A DNA stretch of 64,000 bases from 66-474 sp036759545. Lineage in GTDB: Bacteria; Pseudomonadota; Gammaproteobacteria; Xanthomonadales; Rhodanobacteraceae. The position numbers and the translations under genes were made by a program. The notes under the pieces are model-generated. The model did no database searches. It worked only from the letters and a program-made list of their open reading frames with translations, and was not told the DNA's origin. Positions 52,721-62,192 of this stretch are shown piece by piece; within the stretch, counting starts at the first letter, position 1; each line of letters begins with the position of its first letter. The stretch is taken from assembly GCA_036759545.1 (NCBI GenBank), contig DAIOUL010000001.1, positions 29,180 through 93,179 on the forward strand, in the 5' to 3' direction.

Positions 52721-54211
52721 ATGAGCCTGCTGGCGCAACTGACGCGGCACAAATCGGTCGAGGCGCTGCAGGCCGAAACGGCCGGGCGCCGCGATTTCCG
52801 CCGCGTACTGGGCGTGTGGCAGCTCACCGCCATCGGCGTGGGCGCGATCATCGGCGTGGGCATCTTCGTGCTGGCCGGGCAGCAGGCGGCGACCAACGCC
52901 GGCCCTGCGGTGATCGTTTCCTTCATCGTCGCCGGCATCGGCAGCGCCTGCGCCGCGCTCGCCTATGCGGAATTTTCCGGAATGATCCCGGTCACCGGCA
53001 GCGCCTACACCTACGGCTACGCGGTGCTCGGCGAATTGCTGGCGTGGATCATCGGCTGGGATCTGTTGCTGGAATACGCGCTGATCGTCGCGGTGGTCGC
53101 GATCGGCTGGTCTGGTTACGTGCAGGCATTGATCGCGCAATTGACCGGCGCGCACCTGCCGGTCTGGTTGCAGGGCGCTTACGATCCCGCCAATCCGCAT
53201 TCCGGAAAATTCTTCAACGTGATCGCCGCGGTGATCACGCTATTGATCGCGTGGATCCTCACCGTTCGCACGGAAGTCGGTGCGCGTTTGAACACGGTGA
53301 TCGTCGCGATCAAGGTGATCGGCGTGGCGCTGGTGATCGTCGCCGGCGCGTTCTACGTCAACACCGCGAACTGGCACCCCTTCATTCCCGCGCCGGTCAC
53401 AGACAATGGCGGCACGCACTTCGGCTGGAGCGGCGTGCTGGCTGCATCCAGCATCGTGTTCTTCGCCTGCTTCGGCTACGACACGCTGACCACCGCGGCC
53501 GAGGAAGCGCGCAACCCTCAGCGCGACTTGCCGCGTGCGGTGCTGCTGTCGCTGGCGCTATCGATGGCGTTGTATCTGGCGGTGTCGCTGGTGCTGACCG
53601 GCATGGTGCCGTATCCGCAGTTGAATTCGCCCGCCCCGGTGGACGCGGCCTTCAAGGCGATCGGGTTGAACTGGGTGCGCGGCATCATCAACATCGCCGC
53701 GGTCGCAGGGCTCACCAGCGTGCTGTTCGCCTTCATGCTGGGCGCGGCGCGCATCTGGTTCGCGTTGTCGCGCGATGGGTTGTTGCCGCGCTGGTTCTCG
53801 CATGTGCATCCGCGCTACGGCACGCCCGCGCGGCCGACCCTCATCCTCGGCGTGTTCACCGCGCTGGTCGCGGGTCTTCTGCCGATCGGCGAAGTCGCGG
53901 AGCTGGTGAACATCGGCACGCTCAGCGCGTTCATCGTGATTTGTCTGGCCGTGTTGATCCTGCGCATCCGCCGGCCGGACATCCGCCGCAGCTTCCGCAC
54001 GCCGGCGATCTGGATCATCGCGCCGCTGGGCGTGCTGTTTTCGCTGTTCCTGATCATCGGCTGGCCATGGGCGGCGAACGGCGGCGGCGTCACGCTGATC
54101 GGCGGATTGCCTTCGATCACCATCTGGCGGTTCGTGATCTGGATGGTGATCGGGCTGGTGATCTACTTCGGCTACGGCATCCGCAAGAGCGTGCTGGCGC
54201 GCGGCCAATGA
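52721..54211 (+). CDS. Amino acid permease (APC superfamily)
   Basis: 496 aa transporter with about 12 helices. The start of helix 1 has AIGVGAIIGVGIFVLAG, the first conserved unwound segment of APC transporters, and FFACFGYDTLTTAAEEARNPQRD carries the family-typical E-x-x-N-P-x-R-D block. This is closest to the cationic amino acid/CAT-type permeases (long N-terminus before helix 1, DRxxP-like pieces). ATG 52721 has GAGGGG 8 nt upstream; the open frame upstream lies in the divergent region. Substrate not readable. Confidence 0.93.
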   Translation: MSLLAQLTRHKSVEALQAETAGRRDFRRVLGVWQLTAIGVGAIIGVGIFVLAGQQAATNAGPAVIVSFIVAGIGSACAALAYAEFSGMIPVTGSAYTYGYAVLGELLAWIIGWDLLLEYALIVAVVAIGWSGYVQALIAQLTGAHLPVWLQGAYDPANPHSGKFFNVIAAVITLLIAWILTVRTEVGARLNTVIVAIKVIGVALVIVAGAFYVNTANWHPFIPAPVTDNGGTHFGWSGVLAASSIVFFACFGYDTLTTAAEEARNPQRDLPRAVLLSLALSMALYLAVSLVLTGMVPYPQLNSPAPVDAAFKAIGLNWVRGIINIAAVAGLTSVLFAFMLGAARIWFALSRDGLLPRWFSHVHPRYGTPARPTLILGVFTALVAGLLPIGEVAELVNIGTLSAFIVICLAVLILRIRRPDIRRSFRTPAIWIIAPLGVLFSLFLIIGWPWAANGGGVTLIGGLPSITIWRFVIWMVIGLVIYFGYGIRKSVLARGQ

Positions 54212-54310
54212 AGAAGTGGCATTGACATCGATCTAGGACATTCGGCCCATCCACCGCTGGCGTCGCAATGCTAGTTTCAGCGGTTGCGCCGACCTGCCCG
54301 GGAGTTCGCG

Positions 54311-56218
54311 ATGTCCCGCCGTTTTATCGTTTGCTGTTCGAGTGCCGCCCTGCTGCTGGGGTTGTCGGCCGGTGCATCCGCCGATGTGGATCCGCAGGCC
54401 GACGTACCGCCGCCGCTGGACACGCCGTACCCCGGCACGATCACGCTCTCCGTGGATGCCAGCGACACCAGTCAAGGCATCTTTCGCGTGCACGAAACGA
54501 TTCCCGTGCAGGCGGGCGAGTTGACATTGCTTTATCCGAAATGGATTCCCGGCAATCACTCGCCCAGCGGCCCGATCGACAAGCTGGCCGGCATCAAGGT
54601 CAGCGCGAATGGCAAACCGCTGACTTGGACGCGCGACAAGTACGACGTATACGCCTTCCACGTCGACGTGCCGCAGGGTGTGAGCAGCATCGATGTCGAT
54701 TACCAGTTCCTCTCGCCGCGTGCGCGCTCGCAAGGCCGCATCGTGATGACGAACGAGATGCTGAACCTGCAGTGGAATACCGTGGTGCTGTATCCGGCCG
54801 GGCATTATTCGCGCCAGATCACCTATGCGCCCTCGGTGAAATTGCCGCAGGGCTGGCAGCTCGGCACGGCGCTGGAACGTGCATCGCAAAGCGGCGACAC
54901 CGTCACCTTCAAGCAAACCACGCTCAACACGCTGGTCGATTCGCCGATCTACGCCGGCGAATACTTCAAGCGCATCGATCTCGATCCGGGCGCGAAGGTG
55001 CCGGTGCACATGGATCTGGTCGCGGACGCGCCCAAATACCTGGAGATGAAGCCGGATCAGTTGCAGGCGCACCGCAATCTGGTGACGCAGGCCGGTAAAT
55101 TGTTCGATTCGCATCACTACGACCACTACGATTTCCTGTTCTCGCTTTCGGACGAGATGAGCGGCAACGGACTGGAACACCATCAGTCCAGCGAGGACGG
55201 CACTTCGGCCGATTACTTCACCGAATGGAAGAGCAACGCGCCCGGCCGCGATCTGCTGGCACACGAATACACGCATTCGTGGAACGGCAAGTTCCGCCGC
55301 CCGGCCGATCTGTGGACGCCGAATTTCAACGTGCCGATGGGCGACTCGTTGCTGTGGGTGTACGAGGGCCAGACGCAATACTGGGGTTTCGTGCTGGCCG
55401 CGCGCTCGGGTTTGTGGAATGCCGATCAGTTCAAGGATGCGCTCGCCCTGGTGGCGGCGACGTATCAGCGCAACCGGCCCGGGTTCGACTGGCGCAACGT
55501 GCAGGACACCACCAACGATCCGACCATTGCGCAGCGCGCACCGCTGCCGTATCGCAATTACCAGATGAGCGAGGACTACTACAGCGCGGGCGAACTGATC
55601 TGGCTGGCGGTGGATTCGAAGATCCGTTCGCTCACCGGCGACAAGAAGTCGCTGGACGATTTCGCCAAGGCCTTCTTCGGCGTGGACAACGGCAGCTTCG
55701 TCACCAAGACCTATACTTTCGATGACGTGGTCACCGCATTGAACGGCGTGGCGAAGAACGACTGGGCGACCTTCCTGCGTTCACGGCTGGATGCCAACCA
55801 GCCGCCGCTGGACGGCATCGCGGCCTCGGGCTGGAAGCTGGTCTACACCGACAAGGAAAGCGATTACGAGAAGGCGATGGAGAAGGAGCGCAAGTTCACC
55901 GACTTCACCTATTCGCTCGGGCTGACCCTGTCCAACGGCGGCGACATCAGCGACGTGCGCTGGAACAGCCCGGCGTTCAAGGCCGGCATCTCGTCCGGCG
56001 CCGATTTGATCGCGGTCAACGGCCACGCCTACAAATCGGAATTGCTGAAGGACGCGATCACCGCAGCGAAGTCCGACAACAAGCCGATCGAGCTGTTGAT
56101 CAAGCACGACGACGAATACAAGACCGTGCCCGTGGATTACCATGACGGCTTGCAATACCCGCATCTGGTGCGCGGCAGCGGCGCGGATTATCTGAGCGGG
56201 ATCATCAAGGCGAAGTAG
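54311..56218 (+). CDS. M61 family metallopeptidase with PDZ domain
   Basis: 635 aa, exported; the signal peptide runs to about residue 24 (ASA). The catalytic zinc site is HEYTHSWNGK (HExxH), followed by the third ligand glutamate in LLWVYEGQTQYWG. A PDZ domain is at about 520-610 (GLTLSNGGDISDV, SPAFKAGISSGADLIAVNG). Glycyl aminopeptidases of this family have the same layout. ATG 54311 with GGGAG at -8; an in-frame ATG at 54284 would only add a short basic lead. Physiological substrates are unknown. Confidence 0.93.
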   Translation: MSRRFIVCCSSAALLLGLSAGASADVDPQADVPPPLDTPYPGTITLSVDASDTSQGIFRVHETIPVQAGELTLLYPKWIPGNHSPSGPIDKLAGIKVSANGKPLTWTRDKYDVYAFHVDVPQGVSSIDVDYQFLSPRARSQGRIVMTNEMLNLQWNTVVLYPAGHYSRQITYAPSVKLPQGWQLGTALERASQSGDTVTFKQTTLNTLVDSPIYAGEYFKRIDLDPGAKVPVHMDLVADAPKYLEMKPDQLQAHRNLVTQAGKLFDSHHYDHYDFLFSLSDEMSGNGLEHHQSSEDGTSADYFTEWKSNAPGRDLLAHEYTHSWNGKFRRPADLWTPNFNVPMGDSLLWVYEGQTQYWGFVLAARSGLWNADQFKDALALVAATYQRNRPGFDWRNVQDTTNDPTIAQRAPLPYRNYQMSEDYYSAGELIWLAVDSKIRSLTGDKKSLDDFAKAFFGVDNGSFVTKTYTFDDVVTALNGVAKNDWATFLRSRLDANQPPLDGIAASGWKLVYTDKESDYEKAMEKERKFTDFTYSLGLTLSNGGDISDVRWNSPAFKAGISSGADLIAVNGHAYKSELLKDAITAAKSDNKPIELLIKHDDEYKTVPVDYHDGLQYPHLVRGSGADYLSGIIKAK

Positions 56219-56219
56219 A

Positions 56220-56261
56220 GCGGACACTGTCCGCCATCAGAGCAGGCGGGCGATGCCCGCC
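56220..56261. terminator. Two adjacent hairpins between convergent genes
   Basis: A 7-bp inverted repeat with a single-nt centre (56220-56234) is followed by a second hairpin with GGCGGGC and GCCCGCC arms (56245-56261, loop GAT). The second is of a kind often repeated in gammaproteobacterial genomes. They lie between the stop of the M61 gene and the convergent MocR pseudogene. They probably work as bidirectional terminators or as REP-like elements; no T-run is present. Confidence 0.55.
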
Positions 56262-56290
56262 CTACGCACGGGTCAGCGTTGTGGCGAATG

Positions 56291-57804
56291 CTAGGCCGTG
56301 CGCGCACCGCGCGATGTCACGCGCGGAGCCGGCAATGCGGGGCGCCGCGGAGCACGGATGTGCTTCAACGCCTGCGCCATGCGCAGCGCGGCCTCGTTCA
56401 ATTCCGTCTCGTCGTGGTAGCTGAAACCCAGCCGCATGTATGGCTGCTCGCGATTGAAGAAATCGTAGGTGCGCGCGTCCTTGAACAGCACACCCTCGCG
56501 CTGTCCTGCTGTGGCCCAGGCTGAGACGTCGATGCCGCCGTCCGCGCGCGCCCAAAGTGCCATGCCGCCTTGGGGAATCGTGAAACTCAACGCGCTGCCG
56601 AGATGCCGCTTCAGCGCGGCTGCGAACGCGTCGCGTCGGCCGTGATAGATGCGCTGCGTGCGGCGCACGTGGCGCAGCAGCTCTCCGTCCTCGAACAACT
56701 CCGCGATGGCGCACTCCATGGCCGCATCGCTGTGCGCATCGGAAGCCGCGCGCAATCCCGCGAGTCGCTCGAATACCGGCGGCGGCGCGACGATGAAGCC
56801 GGTGCTGATGCCCGGCGCCAGCAGATTCGCCAGCGACCCGACGTAAACGACATTGCCGCGGCCGTGTCCGGCCGCGATCGGCAGCACCGGTTTGCCTTCG
56901 TAATGGAACTCATGGTCGTAATCGTCTTCGATGATCGCGAAGCCGTGCTGCAGCGAGAGTTCGGCCAGGCGCTCGCGCCGTTCGCGCGACATCACCGCGG
57001 TGGTCGGAAACTGATGATGCGGCGTCACGATCACCGCGCGCAGGCGCTGGTGTTTCAGCAGCGCCTCCAGCGCGGCGACGTCCATGCCCTGCTCGTCCAG
57101 CGGAATCGGCAGCAGCCGCGCGCCGGCCATTTTCAACACACTGCGCGCGGGCGGATAGCCGAAGGCTTCGACCGCGACCGCGTCGCCCGGAGCGATCAGC
57201 GTGCGCGCCACCAGATCGATCGCCTGTTCGATCTGCGCGTGATCATCAGATTGTCGGGCGCGACGGCGAGCGCGCGCGAGCGCGTCAGCATCGCCGACAG
57301 TTCCGCACGCAGGCGCGGATGCCCGCGCGAATCCGATTGCGCGAGCAGCATGCGGCTGCGCGGCCCGATCGCGCGGCGGAACGCGCGCGCCAGCGCGCGC
57401 TCGGGGAACAAACGCGCGTCCGCGATGCTCTGCGACAGCATCAGGGTGTTCGGCGGCAGCGGTGCATCCTGCGGCGGCGGATAGGCCGGCGGCGCCAGCG
57501 CGTAGGTCGGGAATTCCGACGAAGCCGCGATCGGCGTCACCGGCGCGGCGGGTGCCTGCGCGACGAAGGTGCCGCCGCCCACGCGCGTGCACAACAAACC
57601 TTCCGCCACCAGCTCGCCGTAACCCGCGACCACGGTGTTGCGGTTGACGCCCAGCAGATCGGCGAATTCGCGCGAACCGGGCAGCGCGTCGCCCGGTTTC
57701 AACCGGCCGCGGCGGATGTCTTCCGCGATCGCGCCCGCCAGTTGCAGGAACAACGGCTGCTCGCGTTGCGTATCGAGTGCGATGGTCAGTGCCCAGCGTC
57801 GCAT
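56291..57804 (-). pseudogene. MocR/PdxR family regulator, split by a frameshift
   Basis: The N-terminal half (57804 down to about 57240) encodes a GntR-type winged helix (LKPGDALPGSREFADLLGVNRNTV, and GLLCTRVGGGTFV) and the start of the aminotransferase-like domain up to NLMITR. In the same frame a stop follows after a short run. The rest of the aminotransferase domain (AIDLVARTLIAPGDAVAVEAF, then EDDYDHEFHYEG, then the C-terminus) continues in another frame, down to 56291. The junction is near 57234; one missing base after ATGATCACGCGC would restore the typical TRG-x-x-QAIDLV. In addition, the PLP lysine (normally in a GS/T-F-S-K segment) appears as Asn in VGSLANLLAPG. A real lesion or a sequencing error are both possible. 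Confidence 0.8.
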
Positions 57805-57922
57805 GGACAAAGTTTAGCGCGCGCATCTCGCGCACCGGACTGGCGTTCGTGACGGAACCGGCGCTTCCGCGTCCGCATGGCACGCGCAAGGCTGCGCTTC
57901 CGTGTGCAACAGGAGAGCCGAC

Positions 57923-59119
57923 ATGAAACGCTGGAGCCTTTCTTTCGCAATCGCCGCGGCACTGGCCGGCGGCGCGGCCGCGCAGACCGCATCTGCCGCA
58001 TCTTCGGAGTACTACGTCACCAACCTGCCTTCGCTGGGCGGGACCGTGGCGCGCGGCAACAGCATCAACGACCTCGGTTTGATCTCCGGGTATTCGAATC
58101 TTTCCGGCGACGGCAGCCGCCATGCAGCCGCGTGGCTGTTCGGACGTGTCACCGATCTGAACACATTGGGCGGGGCAAACAGTGCGGTCCCATGGCCGGT
58201 CAAGAACAACTTCGGCGTGGTATCCGGCGTATCCCAGACGGGTCAGCCACAGCAACGTGGCGAGTCGTGGAGTTGCGCCGCCGGCGGATTCATTCCCGAC
58301 GACGGCCACACCTGCCTGGGTTTCGTGTGGGCTTTCGGCAAGATGCGCGCATTGAATCCGCTGCCGGGCGGCAACAACAGTTTCGCCACCGGCACCAATA
58401 GCTTCATGCAGACGGCGGGCTGGGCCGAAACGGGGTATGTGGATCCGACCTGCAACATACACGGCGACAGCGACCAGGTGCTGCAATTCCTGCCGGTAGT
58501 GTGGGGCCCGGGCAAGAACCAGATCAAATCGCTGCCGCTCGAAACCGGGGATGACAGCGGAGCGGCCACCGCACTCAACGACCGCGGACAAATCGTGGGC
58601 ATTTCCGGGATCTGCGATCAGGCCGTGGGGCGGGAAACTGCCAAGCACGCCGTGCTATGGGAAAACGGGCACCTCACCGATCTGGGCAATCTCGGCGCGC
58701 TGTGGTGGAACACGCCGATGGCGATCAACCAGCATGGGGTTGTCGTCGGTTTCGCCGGCGATCCCGATCCGGCGAACTTCAACGGCGACGTTACCCACGC
58801 TTTCATCTGGACGCGGGACGGGGGCATGCAGCGCATCAATCCCAGTGCCGACGACAACAGCATCGCCTACGGGTTGAACGAGCGGAATCAGGTGGTCGGC
58901 TACTACGTCTTCACCGATGGCACCTTGCACGGCTTCATCTGGGATGCGACGCATGGCATGCGTGATCTCAACGATCCCGGGCTGAAACAGGCGGGTTACA
59001 CCGACGTGATTACGGTCGCGACCGATATCAACGATTTCGGCGTGATCACCGGCAGGGCTTTCGATCCGGCCACCAACGAAAAGCCGGCATTCATGGCGGT
59101 TCCGACGAACACCCATTGA
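57923..59119 (+). CDS. Exported HAF-repeat protein
   Basis: 398 aa with a signal peptide (to about residue 26, TASA). It contains a series of HAF-type repeats: HAAAWLFGRVTDLNTLGGAN, HAVLWENGHLTDLGNLGA, THAFIWTRDGGMQRINP and LHGFIWDATHGMRDLND, each followed by an IN-x-x-G-x-V-x-G block. The family (TIGR02913-like) has no known function. The start has AGGAG upstream. It is divergent from the MocR pseudogene. Confidence 0.85.
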   Translation: MKRWSLSFAIAAALAGGAAAQTASAASSEYYVTNLPSLGGTVARGNSINDLGLISGYSNLSGDGSRHAAAWLFGRVTDLNTLGGANSAVPWPVKNNFGVVSGVSQTGQPQQRGESWSCAAGGFIPDDGHTCLGFVWAFGKMRALNPLPGGNNSFATGTNSFMQTAGWAETGYVDPTCNIHGDSDQVLQFLPVVWGPGKNQIKSLPLETGDDSGAATALNDRGQIVGISGICDQAVGRETAKHAVLWENGHLTDLGNLGALWWNTPMAINQHGVVVGFAGDPDPANFNGDVTHAFIWTRDGGMQRINPSADDNSIAYGLNERNQVVGYYVFTDGTLHGFIWDATHGMRDLNDPGLKQAGYTDVITVATDINDFGVITGRAFDPATNEKPAFMAVPTNTH

Positions 59120-59244
59120 TCGGGATCTTGTGTACAGCCGGCGCCCTGCGCCGCGGCGGCCGCACCCCGTTGCTAGGCTCGCGCATCCAGCGCTCGCCAA
59201 GCAACCTCGCCCTCGGCATCCGTGCCTCGGGCGTTCGCCGCCGC

Positions 59245-59332
59245 TGCCGATGCCGTTGGTGGCATCGGCAAAACGCGGCGGCTCACTCCCCAAGCCGCCG
59301 CCCGAGAGGAACCGCATCGCACGATGCGGTTC
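59245..59332. repeat. Pair of hairpins between HAF gene and SnoaL-like gene
   Basis: Hairpin 1: a perfect 10-bp stem, TGCCGATGCC at 59245-59254 with loop GTTGGT and the mirror arm at 59261-59270. Hairpin 2: a perfect 11-bp stem at 59309-59319 and 59322-59332, separated by CA. Together they occupy most of the 245-nt gap between the HAF gene and the SnoaL-like gene. They could be terminators of the HAF transcript, or a REP-like element. No T-run follows. Confidence 0.5.
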
Positions 59333-59364
59333 TTCGAGGCGAATGAAGACACCCGGAGACAAAC

Positions 59365-59760
59365 ATGCAAAGCGCGTTGCAAGAAGCCGATGTCATGCCC
59401 GCCCGTGAACAGGAGCTGCGCCGGTTGAACGAAGAATACGTGCGCGCTTCCTTGACCGGCGACGTGCAATGGTTCGATGCGCATCTCGCGCGCGATTTCG
59501 TCTGCATCGAATCCGACGGCTCGGTGCTGTTTCGCGACGGCTTCCTGCGCGCCGCCGGACGCGCGTGCGATCTGGTCGAGTACAGGCTCGACTACGTGGA
59601 CGTGCGCTTCTACGGTGACGTTGCACTGGTGCGCGCCTCGGGCTCCTGGACAAATCAGGACAATGTTCGCGGCATCAGCCGTTACACGGATGTCTACGTC
59701 TATACTGACAGCGCGTGGAAAGTGGTGTCCGCGCAGATCACGCGCCCCAACATCACCTGA
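59365..59760 (+). CDS. SnoaL-like / DUF4440 NTF2-fold protein
   Basis: 131 aa; NTF2-like cone fold typical of SnoaL/DUF4440 (ELRRLNEEYVRASLTGDVQWFDAH, then FVCIESDG, VLFRDGFLRAA, and YTDVYVYTDSAWKVVSAQITR). Such proteins can be small isomerases, hydrolases or binding proteins; no catalytic set is visible. The start ATG is the first in frame with good similarity; the second Met is nine residues later. It is followed 7 nt later by the next gene and may be co-transcribed. Confidence 0.85.
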   Translation: MQSALQEADVMPAREQELRRLNEEYVRASLTGDVQWFDAHLARDFVCIESDGSVLFRDGFLRAAGRACDLVEYRLDYVDVRFYGDVALVRASGSWTNQDNVRGISRYTDVYVYTDSAWKVVSAQITRPNIT

Positions 59761-59767
59761 GGTGGCC

Positions 59768-60283
59768 ATGCGTCCGATCGCCGCTGCGCTCGTCCTGTTC
59801 GCGGTCGCCGCCACACCGGCATTCGCCGCCGAACATCCGAAGGCGTGCGGCGCGCCGGAATACCGCCAGTTCGATTTCTTCGCCGGCGACTGGGACACCT
59901 ACGACATCGCCGCGCCAGGCAAGATCGTTGCGCGCAACACCGTCGACATCGTCCTGGACGGCTGCGTGATCCACGAGGACTACCGCCAGAACGACGGAAT
60001 GCACGGCGAGAGCTACAGCCTGTACGACGCAGCGCGGAAGGTATGGCACCAGAGCTGGGTCACCAACCGCGGCGAATTGCTGCTGCTGGATGGCGGCATG
60101 CAGGGCGGACGCATGGTGTTCACCGGCGCACAGCAGACGAAGGATGGCAAACCCTCGTTGCTACGCGGCGTCTGGTACGTCCAAGGCGATGGTGTGCGCG
60201 AAACCGCCATGCGTTCGCTGGACGGCGGCAAGACCTGGCGGCCGGTGTTCGACATCATTTTCCGGCCGCATAAACACTCGTAG
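59768..60283 (+). CDS. Exported hypothetical protein (DUF1579-like)
   Basis: 171 aa. A signal peptide (RPIAAALVLFAVAATPAFAA) precedes a lipocalin/DUF1579-like beta-barrel fold (FDFFAGDWDTYD, and LLLDGGMQGGRMVFTG, followed by RSLDGGKTWRPVFDI). The function is unknown. ATG 59768 lies just after the previous stop, with GAGG overlapping that stop. Its last 29 nt overlap the end of the convergent WYL regulator gene. Confidence 0.8.
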   Translation: MRPIAAALVLFAVAATPAFAAEHPKACGAPEYRQFDFFAGDWDTYDIAAPGKIVARNTVDIVLDGCVIHEDYRQNDGMHGESYSLYDAARKVWHQSWVTNRGELLLLDGGMQGGRMVFTGAQQTKDGKPSLLRGVWYVQGDGVRETAMRSLDGGKTWRPVFDIIFRPHKHS

Positions 60284-61226
60284 CGAGTTTCCGCAAATAC
60301 GCGGCGCGCGACGCCAGCTCCGTGCGCAGCTTCGCGGGCTTGAGGATTTCGAACTGGCACGATACGCGCGCGAGTTGCCGCGCGAACCAGGCCAGATCGT
60401 CGGTGCGCGCTCGCAGCACTACGCCGCCATCCACGGCTTCGAACAAACCGATCGCCGGCGAGAACTCGTTGCGTGCGCGGCCGGGATCGGTGCGCAGCAG
60501 CACTTCCACCTGGTGTGCGCGCGGCAGCGTGGCGATCATGCGGTTGAGCCAATCCAGCACATCGAAATCCTTCGGCCGCCTGAAGCGCGCCGCCATCGGC
60601 TGCACCTCCAGAATGCGGTCGATGCGGAACGCGCGCACGCCGTGCCGCAGGTGGCAGAAGCCGACTGCGTACCAGGCGCCGCCGCGGAAGCCGAGCCCGT
60701 ACGCATCGAAATCCCGTTCGCTTTCCTCGCTCTGCGCGGAACGGTAATGCAGGTGAACCCGCTCGCCCGCGTGTGCGGCATTGCTCAGCAACATCAGCGC
60801 CGCGCTGCTGGAGTGAACCGGCGGCGTGGCCGAAGACTCGATCACGACCGTCGCTTCCAGCGCGCGCAGCCGCCGTTTCAAGCTTTCCGGCATCACGCGT
60901 TCGAGCTTGGCCTGCGCGCTCGCCAACGCGGGCGCATCGGCGTGCAGACCGAGATTGCGCGCGGCCAGCAAGCCCATTGACAAGGCCAGCGCTTCACCGT
61001 CGGTGAACATCATCGGCGGCAGCTTGAACCCCGGCACCAGCATGTAGGCGCCGTGGCGTCCGCGCTCGGTGGTGATCGGAATGCCGAGCTCCTCCAGCAG
61101 CGCGATGTAACGCCGCAGGGTGCGCACGTCCACACCGATGCGCTGCGCCAACTCGGGGCCGCTGATGCGGCCGCGGCTTTGCAGCAGCTCCAGTACGGCC
61201 AGTACGCGGGTCGTGGGATGGGGCAT
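60255..61226 (-). CDS. WYL-domain transcriptional regulator (YafY/PafC-like)
   Basis: 323 aa. The N-terminal HTH (TRVLAVLELLQSRGRISGPELA, then RTLRRYIALLEELGIPI) is of the DeoR/HTH_11 kind. A central WYL domain (VHLHYRSAQSEESERDFDAYGL, then FRGGAWYAVGFCHLRHGVRAF) and the C-terminal WCX part follow. WYL domains sense ligands or nucleic acids and regulate adjacent genes. It is divergent from the NIPSNAP gene; the intervening 114 nt contain repeats that could be its operator. Confidence 0.9.
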   Translation of the reverse strand: MPHPTTRVLAVLELLQSRGRISGPELAQRIGVDVRTLRRYIALLEELGIPITTERGRHGAYMLVPGFKLPPMMFTDGEALALSMGLLAARNLGLHADAPALASAQAKLERVMPESLKRRLRALEATVVIESSATPPVHSSSAALMLLSNAAHAGERVHLHYRSAQSEESERDFDAYGLGFRGGAWYAVGFCHLRHGVRAFRIDRILEVQPMAARFRRPKDFDVLDWLNRMIATLPRAHQVEVLLRTDPGRARNEFSPAIGLFEAVDGGVVLRARTDDLAWFARQLARVSCQFEILKPAKLRTELASRAAYLRKLATSVYAAGK

Positions 61227-61249
61227 TGCGTTCGCGGTGACGGCTACTC

Positions 61250-61299
61250 GCAGTCTAATCCGGCAGTCTAATTAAATCAGGACATGGACCGCCCTGATT
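61250..61299. promoter_or_regulatory. Direct and inverted repeats between WYL regulator and NIPSNAP gene
   Basis: GCAGTCTAAT occurs twice in tandem (61250-61259 and 61263-61272, 3 nt apart). Just after it an inverted repeat AATCAGG and CCTGATT (61275-61281 and 61293-61299) surrounds 11 nt. The area is A/T-richer than its surroundings and is the likely double promoter. Both repeat types are candidates for WYL-regulator binding. Confidence 0.5.
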
Positions 61300-61340
61300 G
61301 TGACTTAGGCTGTGGGCAGGCCAATGACAGGGGCACGTTG

Positions 61341-62192
61341 ATGGGATTTCGCTCCACCGCATTGCTGTCGGGAGTCCTGGGCATGAGCGCAATCGTTTCT
61401 GCACACGCGGATACCGATGAGCGCGCCGCGCTGGCGAGCGTGGCGCATCTGGACAATTACTCCGTGGTCGAATTGCGCCGCTACGACATTGCTCCGGGTC
61501 AGCGCGACCGCTTCGTGCATTATTTCGACGCGTATTTTCCCGAGGCGTTCGAGCAACTGGACTGCATGGTGTTCGGCCAGTTCGAGGACCGTGCAGCAAA
61601 GACGAAGTTCGTCTGGCTGCGCGGTTACCGCGACATCTATGCGCGCCCGGTCGTGGATTCGGCCTTCTACTACGGACCGGTGTGGCGCGAGCACCGCGTC
61701 AAGGTCAATGCGCTGTTTCCCGGCTTGAGCGATAACGTGTTGCTGTTGCGCCCGCTGACGCAAGACACTGGCGTTGTGGTATTGCCCGCGGTCGATCCAG
61801 TCGACGAACCGCACGGCGCGCGCGGTGTGATCGTCGCGCAGATCTTTGCAGTCAAAAAGGGCGACGAGGATGCATTCGCGAAAATCGCGCAGAGGGCGTT
61901 CGCGCGCTACAGCGCCGCGAACGTACATCCTGCCGGCATTCTGGTGACGCTGGATGTGCCGAACAATTTTCCGCAGTTGCCGATTCGTACCGACGGACCA
62001 TTCCTCGTATGGCTGGGCGTGGTCGAAAACGACGCGGCACTGAAACGGTTCGAGCCGTTGGCTTCGGATGTCGAACATTCGCTCGCGAGCAGCGGCCTGT
62101 TGCGTGGCGCGCCGGAAAGACTGGTGCTGGATCCCACACCGCGCTCGCGCCTGCGCTGGTGGCCGGCTGCGCAGGAAAAGTCCACGCCATGA
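61341..62192 (+). CDS. Exported NIPSNAP family protein
   Basis: 283 aa. A signal peptide (RSTALLSGVLGMSAIVSAHA) is followed by a dimeric alpha/beta-barrel NIPSNAP domain (VVELRRYDIAPGQRDRFVHYF, then VFGQFEDRAAKTKFVWLRGYR) and a second, more divergent copy. NIPSNAP proteins are of unclear role in bacteria. ATG 61341 was chosen because the signal peptide starts there and AGGGG lies upstream. It is divergent from the WYL gene, and its stop overlaps the LysE start (ATGA). Confidence 0.85.
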   Translation: MGFRSTALLSGVLGMSAIVSAHADTDERAALASVAHLDNYSVVELRRYDIAPGQRDRFVHYFDAYFPEAFEQLDCMVFGQFEDRAAKTKFVWLRGYRDIYARPVVDSAFYYGPVWREHRVKVNALFPGLSDNVLLLRPLTQDTGVVVLPAVDPVDEPHGARGVIVAQIFAVKKGDEDAFAKIAQRAFARYSAANVHPAGILVTLDVPNNFPQLPIRTDGPFLVWLGVVENDAALKRFEPLASDVEHSLASSGLLRGAPERLVLDPTPRSRLRWWPAAQEKSTP

